From Gastracanthus pulcherrimus (Eukaryota > Arthropoda > Insecta > Hymenoptera > Pteromalidae): DNA of 64,000 bases. The notes under the pieces were generated by a model, which was not told where the DNA came from, ran no database searches, and saw only the letters and a list, made by a program, of their open reading frames with translations. The position numbers were made by a program, and so were the translations under genes. Position 1 is the stretch's first letter; every line of letters starts with the position of its first letter. The stretch covers positions 68,704,988 to 68,768,987 of the forward strand of contig OX424574.1 in assembly GCA_949152435.1 (NCBI GenBank), written 5' to 3'. Below are positions 22,870-35,204 of this stretch, one piece after another.

Positions 22870-24485
22870 AAGTTTTAGATTTTCATGTCATTTGTTGGTA
22901 CAATTTTTGTGATATTTGTTAAACCTAATTCTTTAGCTTTCTGAGCTCTAATAATTACGTTTATCAGAATATACCTTATCGGATTTCTTGATAATGCGTC
23001 AGCATTAGTATTTTGCTTACCAGGTTCATGTATTACTTCATAATCATAATCTAACAATTTTAATCGCCATTTTTGTACTCTGCTATTATTATCGGCTGAC
23101 CTTAATGACAGTAAAGGTTTATGGTCAGTTACTGTTGTGAATTTATTTCCATACATGTAATTTCTAAAGATTTTTACAGCAAACATTACAGCTAGGGCTT
23201 CTTTTTCATAAGTATGATAATTTTCATCTGCAGCTTCCAAAAGTCTAGAGGCGTAGGTGACTAGTTTATCCTGTTGGGACAAAATGACGCCCAAAGCTAC
23301 CTGGCTCCCATCTGACGTAATTACAAAAGGTTTTTCCATGTCGAAAAATTCTAATACGGGAGATATACATACAGTCTCAACTGACTTATTAAAAGCTTCA
23401 TGTTTTTCAGCGTCGCATGCAAATTATATATGTTTCTGTAACAATTTTGTAAGTAGTTTTGCTATGTTTGCAAAGTTATTTATGAATCTTCTGTAGTAAT
23501 CTGCAAGTCCTAAAAATTCGGGAATATTTTTAACATTCTTAGGAAGTGGGAATTTCTTAATAGTTTCTGCTTTTTTTGGATCGGTTTTAAGACTATCTTC
23601 ACTCAAAATGTGGCCTAAAAATAATATTTCATTCTCTGAAAATTTACATTTACTTGATTCTAATTTTAATCCCACTTTTCTGAGTCTTTCTGCGACTAAA
23701 TTAAATCTTTCGTTGAGTTCCTGTATTATATTTTCAAAAATTATAATACCATCGGTATAAACATAACAAATTTTAACCGCTATTAGATCGTTAAACCGTA
23801 TGGTAAAACTAAAAGTCCAAAAGCTCCTAAAGATTGTACTTTAAAAGCTGTGTTATGTATATCGGATGGCATCATTTTTATCTGATGGAAGTCTGAAGCC
23901 ATATCTATTGATGTATATATTCTTACCGATACAGTATTTATTCTTACCGATTGTGTCAAACATTTTGATTATATTGGGTAATAAAAATGGATCTGGTATT
24001 GTTTTTTCGTTTAACTTCCTGTAATCAATTACTAAACTTCATCTTTTTTTCCCATCACTACCTGGCTTCTTACTTACGAGGAAAGCTGGAGCATCATAAG
24101 GACTTTTTGAAGACCTATCAAGATTATTGTTTATTAATTTTTTTGTTTCTTCGATAGCTATTTCTTTTAGTTTATAGGCCAAAGGAAATTGTTTGACGTA
24201 TACTGCTTTATTATCAATCAATTTTATTTCATGCTCTTCTATATTACATAATCCTAGTTTTTCCCCTTCTAGCCAGCAAATATCCGTATTTTTTATAATC
24301 AAGTCTTCTATGATTTTTCTTTCTCTCCTTGATAAATGATATAAAGGTATTTTCTCAAGAAGTTTCTTTCGTCGTATTTCTTTATCTCTGTCCGTTAGGT
24401 TTTCCTGATTTTTATTTTGATTTTCTACATTTGAATTACTTAAAGAAATACTACCATAGAAATATGTTTCATCTATACTTAGCAA
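22870..24485 (-). pseudogene. Gypsy reverse transcriptase / RNase H remnant
   Basis: Segment 24039-24485 is the RT entry region (SPYDAPAFLVSKK). The core at 23680-24030 is read through stops and carries YTDG where YxDD is expected. Segment 23424-23675 has KCKFSENEILFLGH, the RT thumb. Segment 22875-23339 is RNase H (ITSDGSQVALGVILSQ, YEKEALAVMFAV, TVTDHKPL). Domain order and spacing fit Ty3/gypsy pol. The catalytic change in the RT box and multiple frameshifts mark it inactive. Confidence 0.85.
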
Positions 24486-24639
24486 TTCTATTTACTTGCT
24501 CAACTATATTTACAAAATCCTCAGCCATGTCTACCACATCGAATGTAATATGGTTTATTTTATTAGAATATTTATCATTTTCTTCAAAATTTACATTTCT
24601 CTTAAGAGTTTCTACAAAAGTTGGATAATTCTTAATTAT

Positions 24640-25442
24640 ATATTATTCCTCAATTTTCGTACTATTATCAGATAGTGAATTATTGTTTCCATCAATTAGA
24701 TTTGCTATATTTTCTTCTGAATTTTGAATAAATTCGTTTGATTTTTTGTAGTTTAACTACGGTGTTTAATAACTCAACAATGTATTATTGTAGAACTTAT
24801 ATCTCCAAACTTATTGCTATTCATATTTTCTCCAATATTATTCTGATCAATCTTATTAATTTCTTCTATGCTATTATTTAACTTACTAGCATTATCTATA
24901 ATTTAATATGTTAAGACTTCGTCTGTACCCTCGTTTTGCAGAATCTTTTCAATTTTTGTATTTTGTACTATATTCTTCTTAGTGAATCCAGGTTGTATTT
25001 TAACTTTTTTATTACTTATTTCTAAATGCACCTCGTATAATAGAAGCTTTAGTTCTGCCAATATTTTTATTCCTAATATTCCATCATAAGGAAATACAAA
25101 ATTTTCTGGTGTAACATGAAAATCATAAAATACTCCATTTATTGGTAATTTTACAACACCTAATGCCCTTTTTGATTTATCTGTAATTCCCGATATTAAT
25201 ATTTGCTAGTTATTTTTAAATTTACCAATTGGAATATTAATTTTCTTTATAATATTTAACTGAGCTCCATTGTCTATTAATAACTTATATTTTGTATCTG
25301 TATACAAATTTTCTACTTCTGTATACTGTAATAAATTTTCAACCTTGACAACATAAGTAATCATTGCTACATTAGGCCATTGCGCTTGATTTACTCCACT
25401 TTCTTTAAAAGAATATTGAGTTTTCTATTTTATCTGACTGAG
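24640..25442 (-). pseudogene. Gypsy aspartic protease remnant
   Basis: The minus strand reads KLLIDNGAQLNII, corresponding to the DTGA active-site loop with Thr replaced by Asn, and about 70 residues later DGILGIKIL, the flap-distal GILG motif. Upstream coding is cut at 25442 by the BEL element; Gag coding resumes at 28978. Confidence 0.7.
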
Positions 25443-25999
25443 TGTTCGCGCACTAGTCGGACAAATTAGTATTTATCAGAAAAGGACGTTTTAGCTATCC
25501 TTAAAATAATTGACGCAGTTTTAGTGTTGAGTGAGTGAAGCGGGGCACTGTGAGATATCCCGGAGCACGTGTTCGTAGAACAAGCAATAGAATCAAGAAG
25601 GAGAGTAATAGGGTTTAAACTCTGTATTCATTAACAATAATCGAACATTAATTCACGCTAGAAAACAATAAATATGCACATGAATAACTTGCGTGTGTGT
25701 GTGTGTGTGTGCGTGAATTTAATAAAAATGAATCGTCCGGTGTGCGCCACCTTGCACGTGGCGATGGATATCTGCGAAGGCGCACAGCCGTTACCTTGAC
25801 TGGTTATGATTCAGGCCGCGGTCAGAGCGGAAAGAGGCCAAAATTGCCCGGCGCTCGCAGTTTTGTTGCAGCTGCAACGCCGTGCAATTTCGGAGAAAGG
25901 GAAAAATCCTTCTTGGTACTCCCGCAGCCACCCCCTGCGTAGTTTCTGGAAGGAGTCGCTGCAAGAGTGGCGCGCATATTTCAATGTAGCCTTAAAATA
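25443..25999 (-). repeat. BEL 3' LTR
   Basis: Plus-strand start TGTTCGCGCACTAGTCGGAC, end GCCTTAAAATA. Nearly identical to 28423-28977. Contains a GT run at 25692-25711 in both copies. The ORFs at 25697-26015 are LTR shadows repeated at 28677. Confidence 0.9.
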
Positions 26000-26011
26000 C
26001 CGCCCGCCTCG
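26000..26011 (-). other. BEL polypurine tract
   Basis: CCGCCCGCCTCG on the plus strand (CGAGGCGGGCGG in the sense strand) directly abuts the 3' LTR. Confidence 0.6.
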
Positions 26012-26286
26012 TTAACAGGTGGCAACGAGATTTCGACGTGAATAAAATGGGGAAAAGAAGATTTGAAAAGGATAACTGCAATTAATATTTTAAATTTTGA
26101 CGTTAGAGAAATAATTGTAATTTGAGAAATAAAGAGATTTAAATTGAAAAAAAGATAGAAAGTTAAATAGAGTAGTCGTGTGTAGGAGTGTAGGTATCCA
26201 TCTTGCTGTGAAAAGTCCTGATTTAATTGGCAGCGTGGGTGCCGCCCGCCGTGGCTCGATTCCGGGCATCATTGGCAGGACGTATG

Positions 26287-27250
26287 TCATCGGAAGTGGC
26301 TTAGAGTGAAGGCTGCTACATCGTCCGGGCTGCTACCTATCGGGCTGAGGGGCTTTGGGTTAAGGGAAGCCTCGATTAGAGCTGCGAGGGTGGCAAACTC
26401 CTCGAAGGTGAGCGTATGGTCGCCTAACACTCGGCAGATGTGATGCTTAACGGCCTTGACAGTGGCCTCCCACAGTCCACCAAAGTGAAGGACGCGTGGA
26501 AGAATAAAACGCCACACCATCCGTGGCTACGACACCTATGATGGTCTAGCCGAAGTCCGACGACCGGGTGAAGAGTCGTTGCAGCTCGGCGCTGGCATCT
26601 TGAAAAGTGGTGCCGTTGTCACTGAACAGCGTACGTGGCAGACCTCGGCGCGAGATAAAGCGACTAATGGCTAAAAGAAAGGCTTGGGTACTGTAGTCGG
26701 ACACGATTTCGATATGCACGGCTCGGGTGACCATGCACACAAAAATGACGACGTATCCTTTATACGCCTTGTGGCCTCATCCCTTGGTTGTTCGAAGATA
26801 GAATGGCCCATCATACTCCAGTCCGGTGGCTGCAAATGGCCGTGAGATGTCGGATGCAATTTCTAGCTCATGCGATTCAGGAGGCGCGGGCTAGATGACT
26901 GAATACCAGCTGCGGGCCTCCGTGCAGCGTACGCAGATGAGTATCGCGGATAAGAAGCTCTGCAAGATAGCTCTCTGGTGGAATTATGGTCGAGTGCTTC
27001 TCCTCCTCAGAAAGAAATGAATTGTGTAGTCGCCCTCCAATGCGTAATTGGCCATCTGCGTCGATAAATGGCAGGAAGCGCTGAAGAGAACTGTTGGCTA
27101 GCATCGTTTGGACGACCTCTGTGCTGCGCCATTCCATGGTGTAATGCTCCTGCTGCACCGCTCGAATCACGGCACAGCGAGCTGCTGCAAATTCCGCAGG
27201 GCTGAGGCTCGATGTCAGCTTCTCGTCCTACTGTTTGCTGACTCTGTGGC
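26287..27250 (-). pseudogene. BEL/Pao integrase
   Basis: In minus-strand order: 26877-27170 holds the N-terminal domain (HLRTLHGGPQLVF), 26546-26740 the core (MVTRAVHIEIVSDYST, then FSDNGTTFQDA with the second catalytic Asp) and 26287-26520 the C-terminal part (HFGGLWEATVKAVKHH, with the catalytic Glu). A stop near 26544 and frameshifts near 26700-26880 break it. Close to the BEL consensus order and spacing. Confidence 0.85.
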
Positions 27251-27785
27251 GCCATCTAAATATTAAGGCAATGTCTCTAATGAGTCGCATTAATGAGGAA
27301 AACCTGGAGATGAGATTCTTTTTTGGGTATTGGTCTGAGTGGCCAGAAGTTGGACGCTCTTCTTCTCCTCATGCGTCGTAATGTAGAGCTCCTCGAGTAT
27401 GGTCCACTGTTCCCAGTTATCTACGAGCCAGGACGGTCCAGACCACCACAGTGTCTCTTGTGCCAGTTGGCTGGGAAGTATCCCCCTGATTGCAAGGTAT
27501 GTAGGGTTCTCGGCTGAATTGACGTGCTTCCACGTGGCTGTAGGCAGTGTCGAGAGGATTTCGCTTACCCAAATTCTTATGAAGACTTTCCAATTTGAAG
27601 GGTGGCTTTATAGCCACGCGAGTGTCACCTGTGAGTCGGACCAACAGAATATACGAACTGGCTTGGACCTCAGTTGCGGCAGGATCGTGTTGACGAGGCG
27701 TGCAAGCAACAGTACGCCGCACAGCTTTAGTCTCGGCACACAGACAGTTTTTATCGGTCCTTGATTGTCGATACAACTCACACAT
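27251..27785 (-). pseudogene. BEL pol remnant upstream of integrase
   Basis: Segment 27417-27785 and its surroundings have the composition and place of the RNase H/connection part of BEL pol (SYILLVRLTGDTRVAIKPP). The frame shifts repeatedly. No RT motif is found, so the deletion removed RT. Confidence 0.5.
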
Positions 27786-28422
27786 TCTTCATCGCAGTGA
27801 TACTTATTCTAGTTCCTGGATGTAGCCGTGGCCTTAAGATTTGTGTTATGGCGATGGACCGACAGGACTGCTAGCAGCAGCAATCTCGTCGACCCAGCGC
27901 AGCAAGAACAGCAGATAGCAACAGGCGTCCAGTTTCGAGGTTAGGAGTGCCGAGCACGTGGGCGCAGCGTTTAACAACTCGGCAAAGTAGCGCGTATGTC
28001 CTCTCATGCGCTCAAGCTATCTCCTCGTGGCGTAAGCATGCGAGCGAGCGCAGGCGCTTGATTGGCGAAGAATGTAGCTTCGCACAGTGGCATTATACTG
28101 ACGTCCCGCCGCGGGCTCTTTAAAATTCAAATTCGCAGAGGAGAGTAATAGATTTTCTCTTCCTTATACGAAATGAATCACAATTCCGAATTGTCCCCTT
28201 TTTAATAACTAATAAGTTTATGCTGCACACACCCTACTCGAGACTGTCACTTTACCGCGGAGTCGCCGAGTGTCTCTCGGAGTAAGGAAAATCGAGTTAA
28301 ATTTTGGAATTAATCACTTTTTTTTTAAATAAAAATGTTACTGCACAGCACTGTTTTTTATTTAAAGTTTTTAAAGTGTGACCACACTTATATTTCCTGT
28401 AAAACAGGCTCGAAGGACCAAA
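27786..28422 (-). other. BEL leader and deletion junction
   Basis: From 28422 leftward the leader starts TTTGGTCCTTCGAGC. No Gag motif (zinc knuckle, capsid) is recognised before the pol remnant. Confidence 0.5.
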
Positions 28423-28977
28423 TGTTCGCGCACTAGCCAGCCAAATTAGTATTTATCAGAAAAGGACGTTTTAGCTATCCTTAAAATAATTGACGCAGTT
28501 TTAGTGTTGAGTGAGTGAAGCGGGGCACTGTGAGATATCCCGGAGCACGTGTTCGTAGAACAAGCAATAGAATCAAGAAGGAGAGTAATAGGGTTTAAAC
28601 TCTGTATTCATTAACAATAATCGAACATTAATTCACGCTAGAAAACAATAAATATGCACATGAATAACTTGCGTGTGTGTGTGTGTGTGTGCGTGAATTT
28701 AATAAAAATGAATCGTCCGGTGTGCGCCACCTTGCACGTGGCGATGGATATCTGCGAAGGCGCACAGCCGTTACCTTGACTGGTTATGATTCAGGCCGCG
28801 GTCAGAGCGGAAAGAGGCCAAAATTGCCCGGCGCTCGCAGTTTTGTTGCAGCTGCAACGCCGTGCAATTTCGGAGAAAGGGAAAAATCCTTCTTGGTACT
28901 CCCGCAGCCACCCCCTGCGTAGTTTCTGGAAGGAGTCGCTGCAAGAGTGGCGCGCATATTTGAATGCGGCCTTAACA
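28423..28977 (-). repeat. BEL 5' LTR
   Basis: Direct repeat of 25443-25999. Main differences are near the two ends (CACTAGCCAGCC versus CACTAGTCGGAC, and AATGCGGCCTTAACA versus AATGTAGCCTTAAAATA). Confidence 0.9.
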
Positions 28978-29568
28978 CTGTATATACTTCTTAATTTCTT
29001 TATCTATGAAATTCCTATAATTCGTATTATTATCTGTCTGAGGTACCTTATTTTGTTACACATTTATGTTTATGAGCGACTGATTATGATCTAGTCCACC
29101 TGTGCGCTCTCTCCAGGAAGAGGTTGATCGTTTCCCAATCCTGCTTGTCGAAGCCCAGTATTTCTATCAACCATATGACCAATGACTTTACATAAATTAC
29201 AAAATCTATCAACCTTACTTTCTAAAACCTTTAATACACTACACATGTTACTTGTATGGCCTACCTTTTCAGAAAATGAGCACTGCATTTGAACTGTACT
29301 TTGAGAATAATTTTTAAGTGCCTCGACTTTACTACAATCTTCAATCACATGATCCTTAGATTTGCAATATTCACAGAATTTACGTTGTAAATTTGAACTT
29401 AAAAGATCTCTATTATTACTAGCGCTATTGATTCTATTAAAACCAAAATTTTCATTTTGGCCAAAATTTCTATTACCAGAATTGGAAAAATTATTCTTAT
29501 TTTGAGGTTGAAAATGTAAATTTTTATATTTCGAACAAAATTTAGCTTCATATGTCCAGTTTCATCAC
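28978..29568 (-). pseudogene. Gypsy Gag C-terminal part with three zinc knuckles
   Basis: The minus strand carries CEYCKSKDHVIEDC (intact CX2CX4HX4C), CSFSEKVGHTSNMC (second Cys is Ser) and CNLCKVIGHMVDRN (last Cys lost). Upstream is an Asn/Phe-rich stretch. It continues the knuckle series of 31780-32330 across an inserted inverted-repeat element and is cut on the other side by the BEL insertion. Confidence 0.75.
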
Positions 29569-31738
29569 AAATTTATGTCGTTGAAGTTTGGAACGTTCTT
29601 GGACCTAAGTACGAAATTTGTATTATAGATGTTTTAGAAGTGCGAACCCGCTAATTCCGATGCCATTAGACTTTAGACGATTAAAGAATCTGTTGTGCGA
29701 GGTTGTAGCAAAATTTATTATGTGGATAGTATAAAAATTACCTAAAATAGTTAAATAATTTCGATTACTTCTGAAGTTCAGCCCTGACCTCAAAAACGTA
29801 TTATGCATTTCATCGGAAATATTTTAATGGATATATTAGCCAAGTTTCATCAGTATTTATCATATGAAAGGTATTTAAAGATTCAAAAAACCCTAAATTA
29901 TGGTGATTTTTAATTTTTCTTGCAAAATCTAAAACTCTTAACACGTTACTACTTTATATAACCGATTCTACATAATCTAATAAATGTAATCGATTTTCTT
30001 CATCTAATTTTATCTTCCGGAAAGTGAATTTTGTTGCCAAAGACGGTGCAAAACTCAACGAAATCTTCAATATTATCTTATATAATATCTTCATCCCGCT
30101 AAATCTTTTAGGAATAAATTATGTGTATTCTTCTACATAAATCTACAAATTTTTAATGTAATCTATTATGTGGAAAGTCCTTTTACGTTAATTGTACTCA
30201 AAATCGCGTCCGGAAAAGGGTTAAGGATGTCGTTATAATATAGGCGCGTCTATAGTTCCTGTTCTTTATAACCTGTACGCATACGAAAAAGTTGCGTGTT
30301 TTTAACTTTCCTTGACTTTATCAAGATACATTAGTTTATATATAAATTGTATATTTATAGTTTTCAAAGATATATTAGTAATATATTTTCTATTGTATAC
30401 ATGATTGTATAATAAATATTATCGAACAAAATAATGAAGAAAATCTCAAAATTTGGTTAGATAATTATGAAACATTAAATTATTTATAAAAATAAATTAT
30501 GCATTTATAACTTTGAAAAATTCGTTAATTTTCTAAATGCACACAAAAATATCTGAATACGAAAATTAGTTATCAAACTTGCTAAATGCGATAGATGCAA
30601 TTTTATATTACTAATGAACAAAATTTTTAATACGTAATAACTAGAAAATAAAAAGCTTAATAATTATAAAAAGAAACCTTAAGCATATCAAAATATATTA
30701 GGGGGCTTGCGGCGGCTCAGTCGGTAGAGTGTCGGATTCCCACGCCGGTGACCCGGGTTCGAACTCTAGTCTCTGCCGATTGATACAAGCACCTCTGTAA
30801 AAATTACATGTGCTTTGTTTACAAACACATTGCAGACCCCCGTCGTCGATTAGCACCACATGGAAGCACAAACATGGCGACGTTAAAAAAAAAATAAAAA
30901 ATAAGAACATATTAGGAAAAAATGAATAAGTTTACGTTATTATGTAAAAATGACCAAAATTTTACATTATATAGAATTAAAGTGTATAAGGTCATTGTTA
31001 CATATATAAATTTAGTTGCTAATAATCTGAATGGTAAATTGAAGAGAAGTTAAACACTACACCTGTATACATATCGATATTCCTAACCATTTTTCAGACG
31101 CGCTTGTGGGACAATTAACGTAAAAGGATTTTCCACATAATAGATTACATTAAAAATTTGTATATTTATGTAGAAAAATGCGCAGAATTTATTTCTAAAG
31201 GATTTAGCGGGGTTATGATATTAGTCAAGATAATATTGATGATTTCGTTGGTTTTTGCACCGTTTTTGGTAACAAAAATCACTTTCCGGAAGATAAAATT
31301 AGATGAAAAAAATTAAGTACATTTATTAGATTATGTAGAATCGATTATATAAAGTATTAGCGGGTTCAGAGGTTTACAATTTGCAAAAAAAATTAAAAAT
31401 CACCAAAATTTAGGGTTTTTTGAATCTTTAAATACCTTCCACATGATAAATACTGATGAAGCTTGGCAATATATGAATTAAATTATTCCCGATGTAATGC
31501 ATAATACGTTCTTGGGGTCAGGGCTTAACTTCAGAAGTAATCGAAATTATTCAGCTGTTTTAGGTTATTTTTATATTATCCACATGATAAATTTTGCTAA
31601 AACTTCGCACAACAGATTCTTTAATCATTTAGAGTCTAGTGACATCGGAATTAGCGGGTTCGCACTACTAAAACACCTATAATACAAATTTCGTACTTAG
31701 TCCCAAGAACGTAACAAATTTCAATGGCATACAAATTT
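29569..31738. mobile_element. Long inverted-repeat (foldback-like) element
   Basis: Arms of about 670 bp (29569-30245 and about 31068-31738) are inverted copies with roughly 10% differences. They surround 0.8 kb of AT-rich DNA holding a SINE. Each arm keeps a 61-codon ORF starting MHNTFL (29623-29808 minus, 31497-31682 plus) with many shared residues. No transposase motif recognised. It splits the zinc-knuckle region of the gypsy Gag. Confidence 0.8.
30701..30902 (+). mobile_element. tRNA-derived SINE
   Basis: Box A GGCTCAGTCGG (30714-30724) and box B GGTTCGAACTC (30756-30766) at tRNA-like spacing give an internal RNA polymerase III promoter. A unique body and an A-rich tail follow (30887-30902). 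Flanks ATATATTA and ACATATTA may be the target duplication. A functional tRNA is unlikely: the acceptor and CCA-side pairing are not kept and the transcript unit runs on to an A tail. Confidence 0.75.
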
Positions 31739-33036
31739 AACATTTATATTGTTGCTTCGCTTTATGTTGAGTAACCAATATTTTTACTTGCTCGCATTCC
31801 GATGCCTCGTGACCTCTTTCCTCACAAAATGTACAAATATGAAAACGTAGCTTATCTTCACCTGTTTTACAAAATTTAATAGTATGGCCTTTTTAATTAC
31901 GTTTTTAACAAATTACCTCAGAACAAAATTGCAAGGTATTACCTGGATTATCACAATATTAACAAACTTCAATTTTTTTTTATTTATTTGGCCAAATATT
32001 AGGATATGTCCACTTTTTTTACATTTCCAACATACCTCGTAATCTATAATAAATGTACACTGCCCTATTTCATGTCCCATTTCTTGACTATATTGGCAAT
32101 AAAACTTTTGGCTCCTATTAAATTTGCAAGTACTAATAGAATGTCCCGCTTGATTACAGTATTTGCAAATGAGTTTAATTTTATTTGTTACAGTTCTGCA
32201 GTTATTAGAAAAATGATTCGTTTATTTGCAATAATGGCACGCTGCAGATCTACAAACAATGCTTCATGGTGTCAGTCACTGCATATTTGACATGTAAAAC
32301 CTTTTTGTGATTCTATTATTTTATTATCATTATAATACATTGTATTTATGGAATTTGCGCGCAAACTTTTTTTCTTATTTAATTTATTTTCAATGTCTAT
32401 GGCAGCTAAAGATATTGCTTTTAAAGTAACATGCTATCCTAATTCGACTTTTATTTCTAGTTTGAGACCGTCTCTGAAACTTTCTATAGCATAAGCCTCT
32501 ATAGATGTATTAAATGCTTCTACAGCATCACTATCAAAGTTGTGATAGTTTTCCATAAAGAATGTGGATATTGTCAGAAATCGAATACAATTTTCTAACT
32601 GCAGCTATTAGGTCATTAATATTACCAATTGCAGAATTTCCTAGGGCTTTACAGGCTTCCCCTATTAATTTAATTTTCAGTATCTTAGTGAGGTTTGCTT
32701 CGTCTGCTCTATCAACAATGCTTTTTGCTTGTTTTAATTTTTCAATATATTATGCGACTGAAATATTTTTCCCATCAAATTCTGGAACTAAATTTGCTAC
32801 ATCTTTTAGTGGTAATTTAAGCCGATTTGCCATCTGGTTAATTTGATTCACTTCTAAAATATTTATTTGTGGTAAGCTATTTTATTGAATGTTATTTTGA
32901 TTATTTCCTATTGGCTGATTTTCCCGTGTACCCGGTGGGCTCTCAAAATCTATTAAAGTTCTGCTATTGTCTTGTGTAATATTTAAATTTATGCTAGTTG
33001 AAAATCTTTGAGCGCTATCCCTTATATATATATACA

Positions 33037-33067
<31 letters not shown>

Positions 33068-33540
33068 CTGTACCCAATAGCATGCTTTGTTCATTTAAAA
33101 TGCCCTCTATATCCGGATAATTGCCTTGTCTACCACAATTGAAAGTAGCGTTTAAATCAAACTCGTGATTTAATTGGATAAAAATCGAATTCTTAAAGGT
33201 TTCTGAATCTTTTACGTCATTGTTATTATCAGTGTTATTTCTCAATGATGGAATTGAATTCAAATTTTCTAGAGAACTATTTACTGTTCTTTTTTTAATA
33301 GCCCCTAAGCCTTTTAGACCACTTGTTTCTGCCTCTGAAAACAAATTTTCATTGCTTTTTGGTCTGCTATTTAAATTTGAATTATTGATAGTCTTTGTTG
33401 TTTTTTTATTCGGTGAGCGACCTAATTTTGCACTTCTTTTAAATGGATCAACTATACTATTTTTAAGTTCTGGATTTGACGCAACTTGATGCCTTGTTAC
33501 TCGTTTGCCTTCATCTGGTTTTGTATTTGAAGTTGGATCA
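31739..33540 (-). pseudogene. Gypsy Gag: capsid-like region plus eight zinc knuckles
   Basis: On the minus strand, 33015-33344 is a polar N-terminal region interrupted by an (AT)n insertion. 32560-32880 has capsid-like helices (DVANLVPEFDGKNISV, IDLIAAVRKLY-like). From 32330 to 31780 follow CHYC..NHFSNNC, CKYCNQAGHSISTC, CQYSQEMGHEIGQC, CWKCKKSGHILIFG, a CxYC..LQFC unit, a GHTIKFC unit and CTFCEERGHEASEC, preceded by a partial CQIC unit. With the three after the insertion this makes about eleven knuckles, against one to three in typical Gags. Several have lost a ligand, and many stops are present. Confidence 0.7.
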
Positions 33541-33589
33541 GTATTGCTTATTTTATATTATCATAATTTATCATATAAATTGTATGCAA

Positions 33590-34378
33590 TTGGGGAGAAC
33601 GGGGTAATGCCGGTCACTTGCTAATTCCGGTCACCCTTATTTTCAATAATCTAAACATTTTTAGGTAATAATTCGAATAGCATATCAAACCCAACATAAA
33701 ATGGATTAATTTAATATCAAAACAACCTTCTATTCATTTTTATTATGGAATTATACACAATCAAGGTTTTGGCCTACATTTCTTATAAGAAATCTGATAT
33801 ATAAAATAAGCTTTTATGCATATTATTTGTTAACTTATGCAGTTATTTTTTTCTGTTTTATTAATTTGAAAATGTAACAATACCAAGCAGTAAATAAAAA
33901 AGAGTATAAACCTATTGATTTTCTATCAGTTCAATTGAAATTACTAAGCAGAATTCGGCTAATCCCGGTCACAATGATATTTATTTGACGCTCCCGAAAG
34001 TAAGGTTAAGAAAACGTTGCGCTGCACTCTCAGGTAGGACAAATTTGCTTAAGTATTTTTGATTGAACAGTGGTTGTGTGTTGCATATTTCACTGTGTAA
34101 GTGCGAATAATAATGCGACAGATCACAATGAAGGTTCATATAATTGATTTAAAGAAATTTTTCACCTATAAAAGTAACTTCGGTAAATCCGGTCAAAATA
34201 CTTTTTATTATATCGTCTTGTAGCTTTGATATCTTAAATTTTTATATTAAACTAATAAAAAATATTTAAAGTCAATGATTTGAACTAACACAATAATTAT
34301 TTAAAGTTAAAAAAAACAATTTGTAAGTGGAAATAACAAGCACGTTTGCTTAGGTGACCGACAATACCCCGTTCTCAA
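33590..34378. mobile_element. MITE with AGAACGGGGTA-type TIRs
   Basis: The left end GAGAACGGGGTAATGCCGGTCAC and the right end (reverse complement) GAGAACGGGGTATTGTCGGTCAC match with three mismatches. About 790 bp, no ORF. Inside, CTAATTCCGGTCAC-like units recur near 33623, 33955 and 34181. Confidence 0.65.
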
Positions 34379-35204
34379 CTAGTATTTAAAAAAAAGAAAA
34401 AATTTTCCTAAAATGTTATTTTATTTTTCAGCTATATTATTACTTTAATACTGTTAATAATATAATATTTTGTTAAATAAAAACAAATACATAAATTCCA
34501 AGGGTGTATTTGCTTAAACATAATATTGCAAGTAGCTGATGTATAGAATATGAATCAAAACAGAGAATAAAAACCATACTTAAAGAATGCACGATAAGAA
34601 GAAGGTGTCAGGTTACACTGATATCTGACTTCCGCGTTCCAACACTTTATACTTGTTATCGTATGCGGAAATAAATACGAGATATTTAAATGTCTTTCTG
34701 AATGTACTATGCTTGTTTCAAACCTTATTAATATTTATTATTGTAATATGGTATTGTTTAATTGTATATAAAATACCTTTCATCCGGTGATTATTGAATA
34801 ATAGCTTTGTTTATTGAGATGATTATTATTTAAAAATTGGAAGAAAAAAGCTTATTCATATTTATTGCAAATAAAGTATTCATTTATTATAAAATTGTTA
34901 ATATTTAAATAAACTTTTTCCTGAGTAATATAATTCAAATGAATTTATGAAAATTAAACAAAATATAGTATATTTGAATAACTATTTAAAAAGAATGTTA
35001 TTAATATACTCTAACAAACAAAAATCAATTTGTTATTTAACTGTAGTAAGAAAAATGAAGAGATATTGAATTTTCAATCAACAAATCAAAACAAAATTCT
35101 ATTTTAAATTTAATTTTAGAATGACTAGTTTATATTATTATATTCTACCAAATTATTCCAAAAATCAGCGAAACCTGAGATACGTATTTTTAGTTTGCAA
35201 AACT
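34379..35204. other. AT-rich stretch, nothing recognised
   Basis: Very AT-rich, no ORF above chance. It lies in the 5' leader of the gypsy-env element. Confidence 0.5.

Larger units (their letters stand above)
25443..28977 (-). mobile_element. BEL/Pao element, internally deleted, young
   Basis: Two 555-557 bp LTRs differ at only a handful of bases and small indels. On the minus strand the 5' LTR is followed by TTTGGTCCTTCGAGC, the usual BEL/Pao leader start. The 3' LTR is preceded by the purine tract CGAGGCGGGCGG (26000-26011). Only integrase and some RNase H-like sequence remain; Gag and RT are gone. The flanks share just CTG (CTGAG and CTGTA), so no clean target duplication is visible. Confidence 0.85.

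Noticed and set aside
25697..26015. ORFs repeated at 25697 and 28677 as duplicated gene
   Set aside because: They are part of the BEL LTR, and the genes of that element are on the other strand.
26218..26285. Box B-like GGCTCGATTCC as a second tRNA-derived sequence
   Set aside because: No box A at the right distance, and it lies at the end of BEL coding.
30701..30775. Possible tRNA gene
   Set aside because: Box A and B are present, but acceptor pairing is not kept and the unit runs to an A-rich tail with likely target duplications, so it is a SINE.
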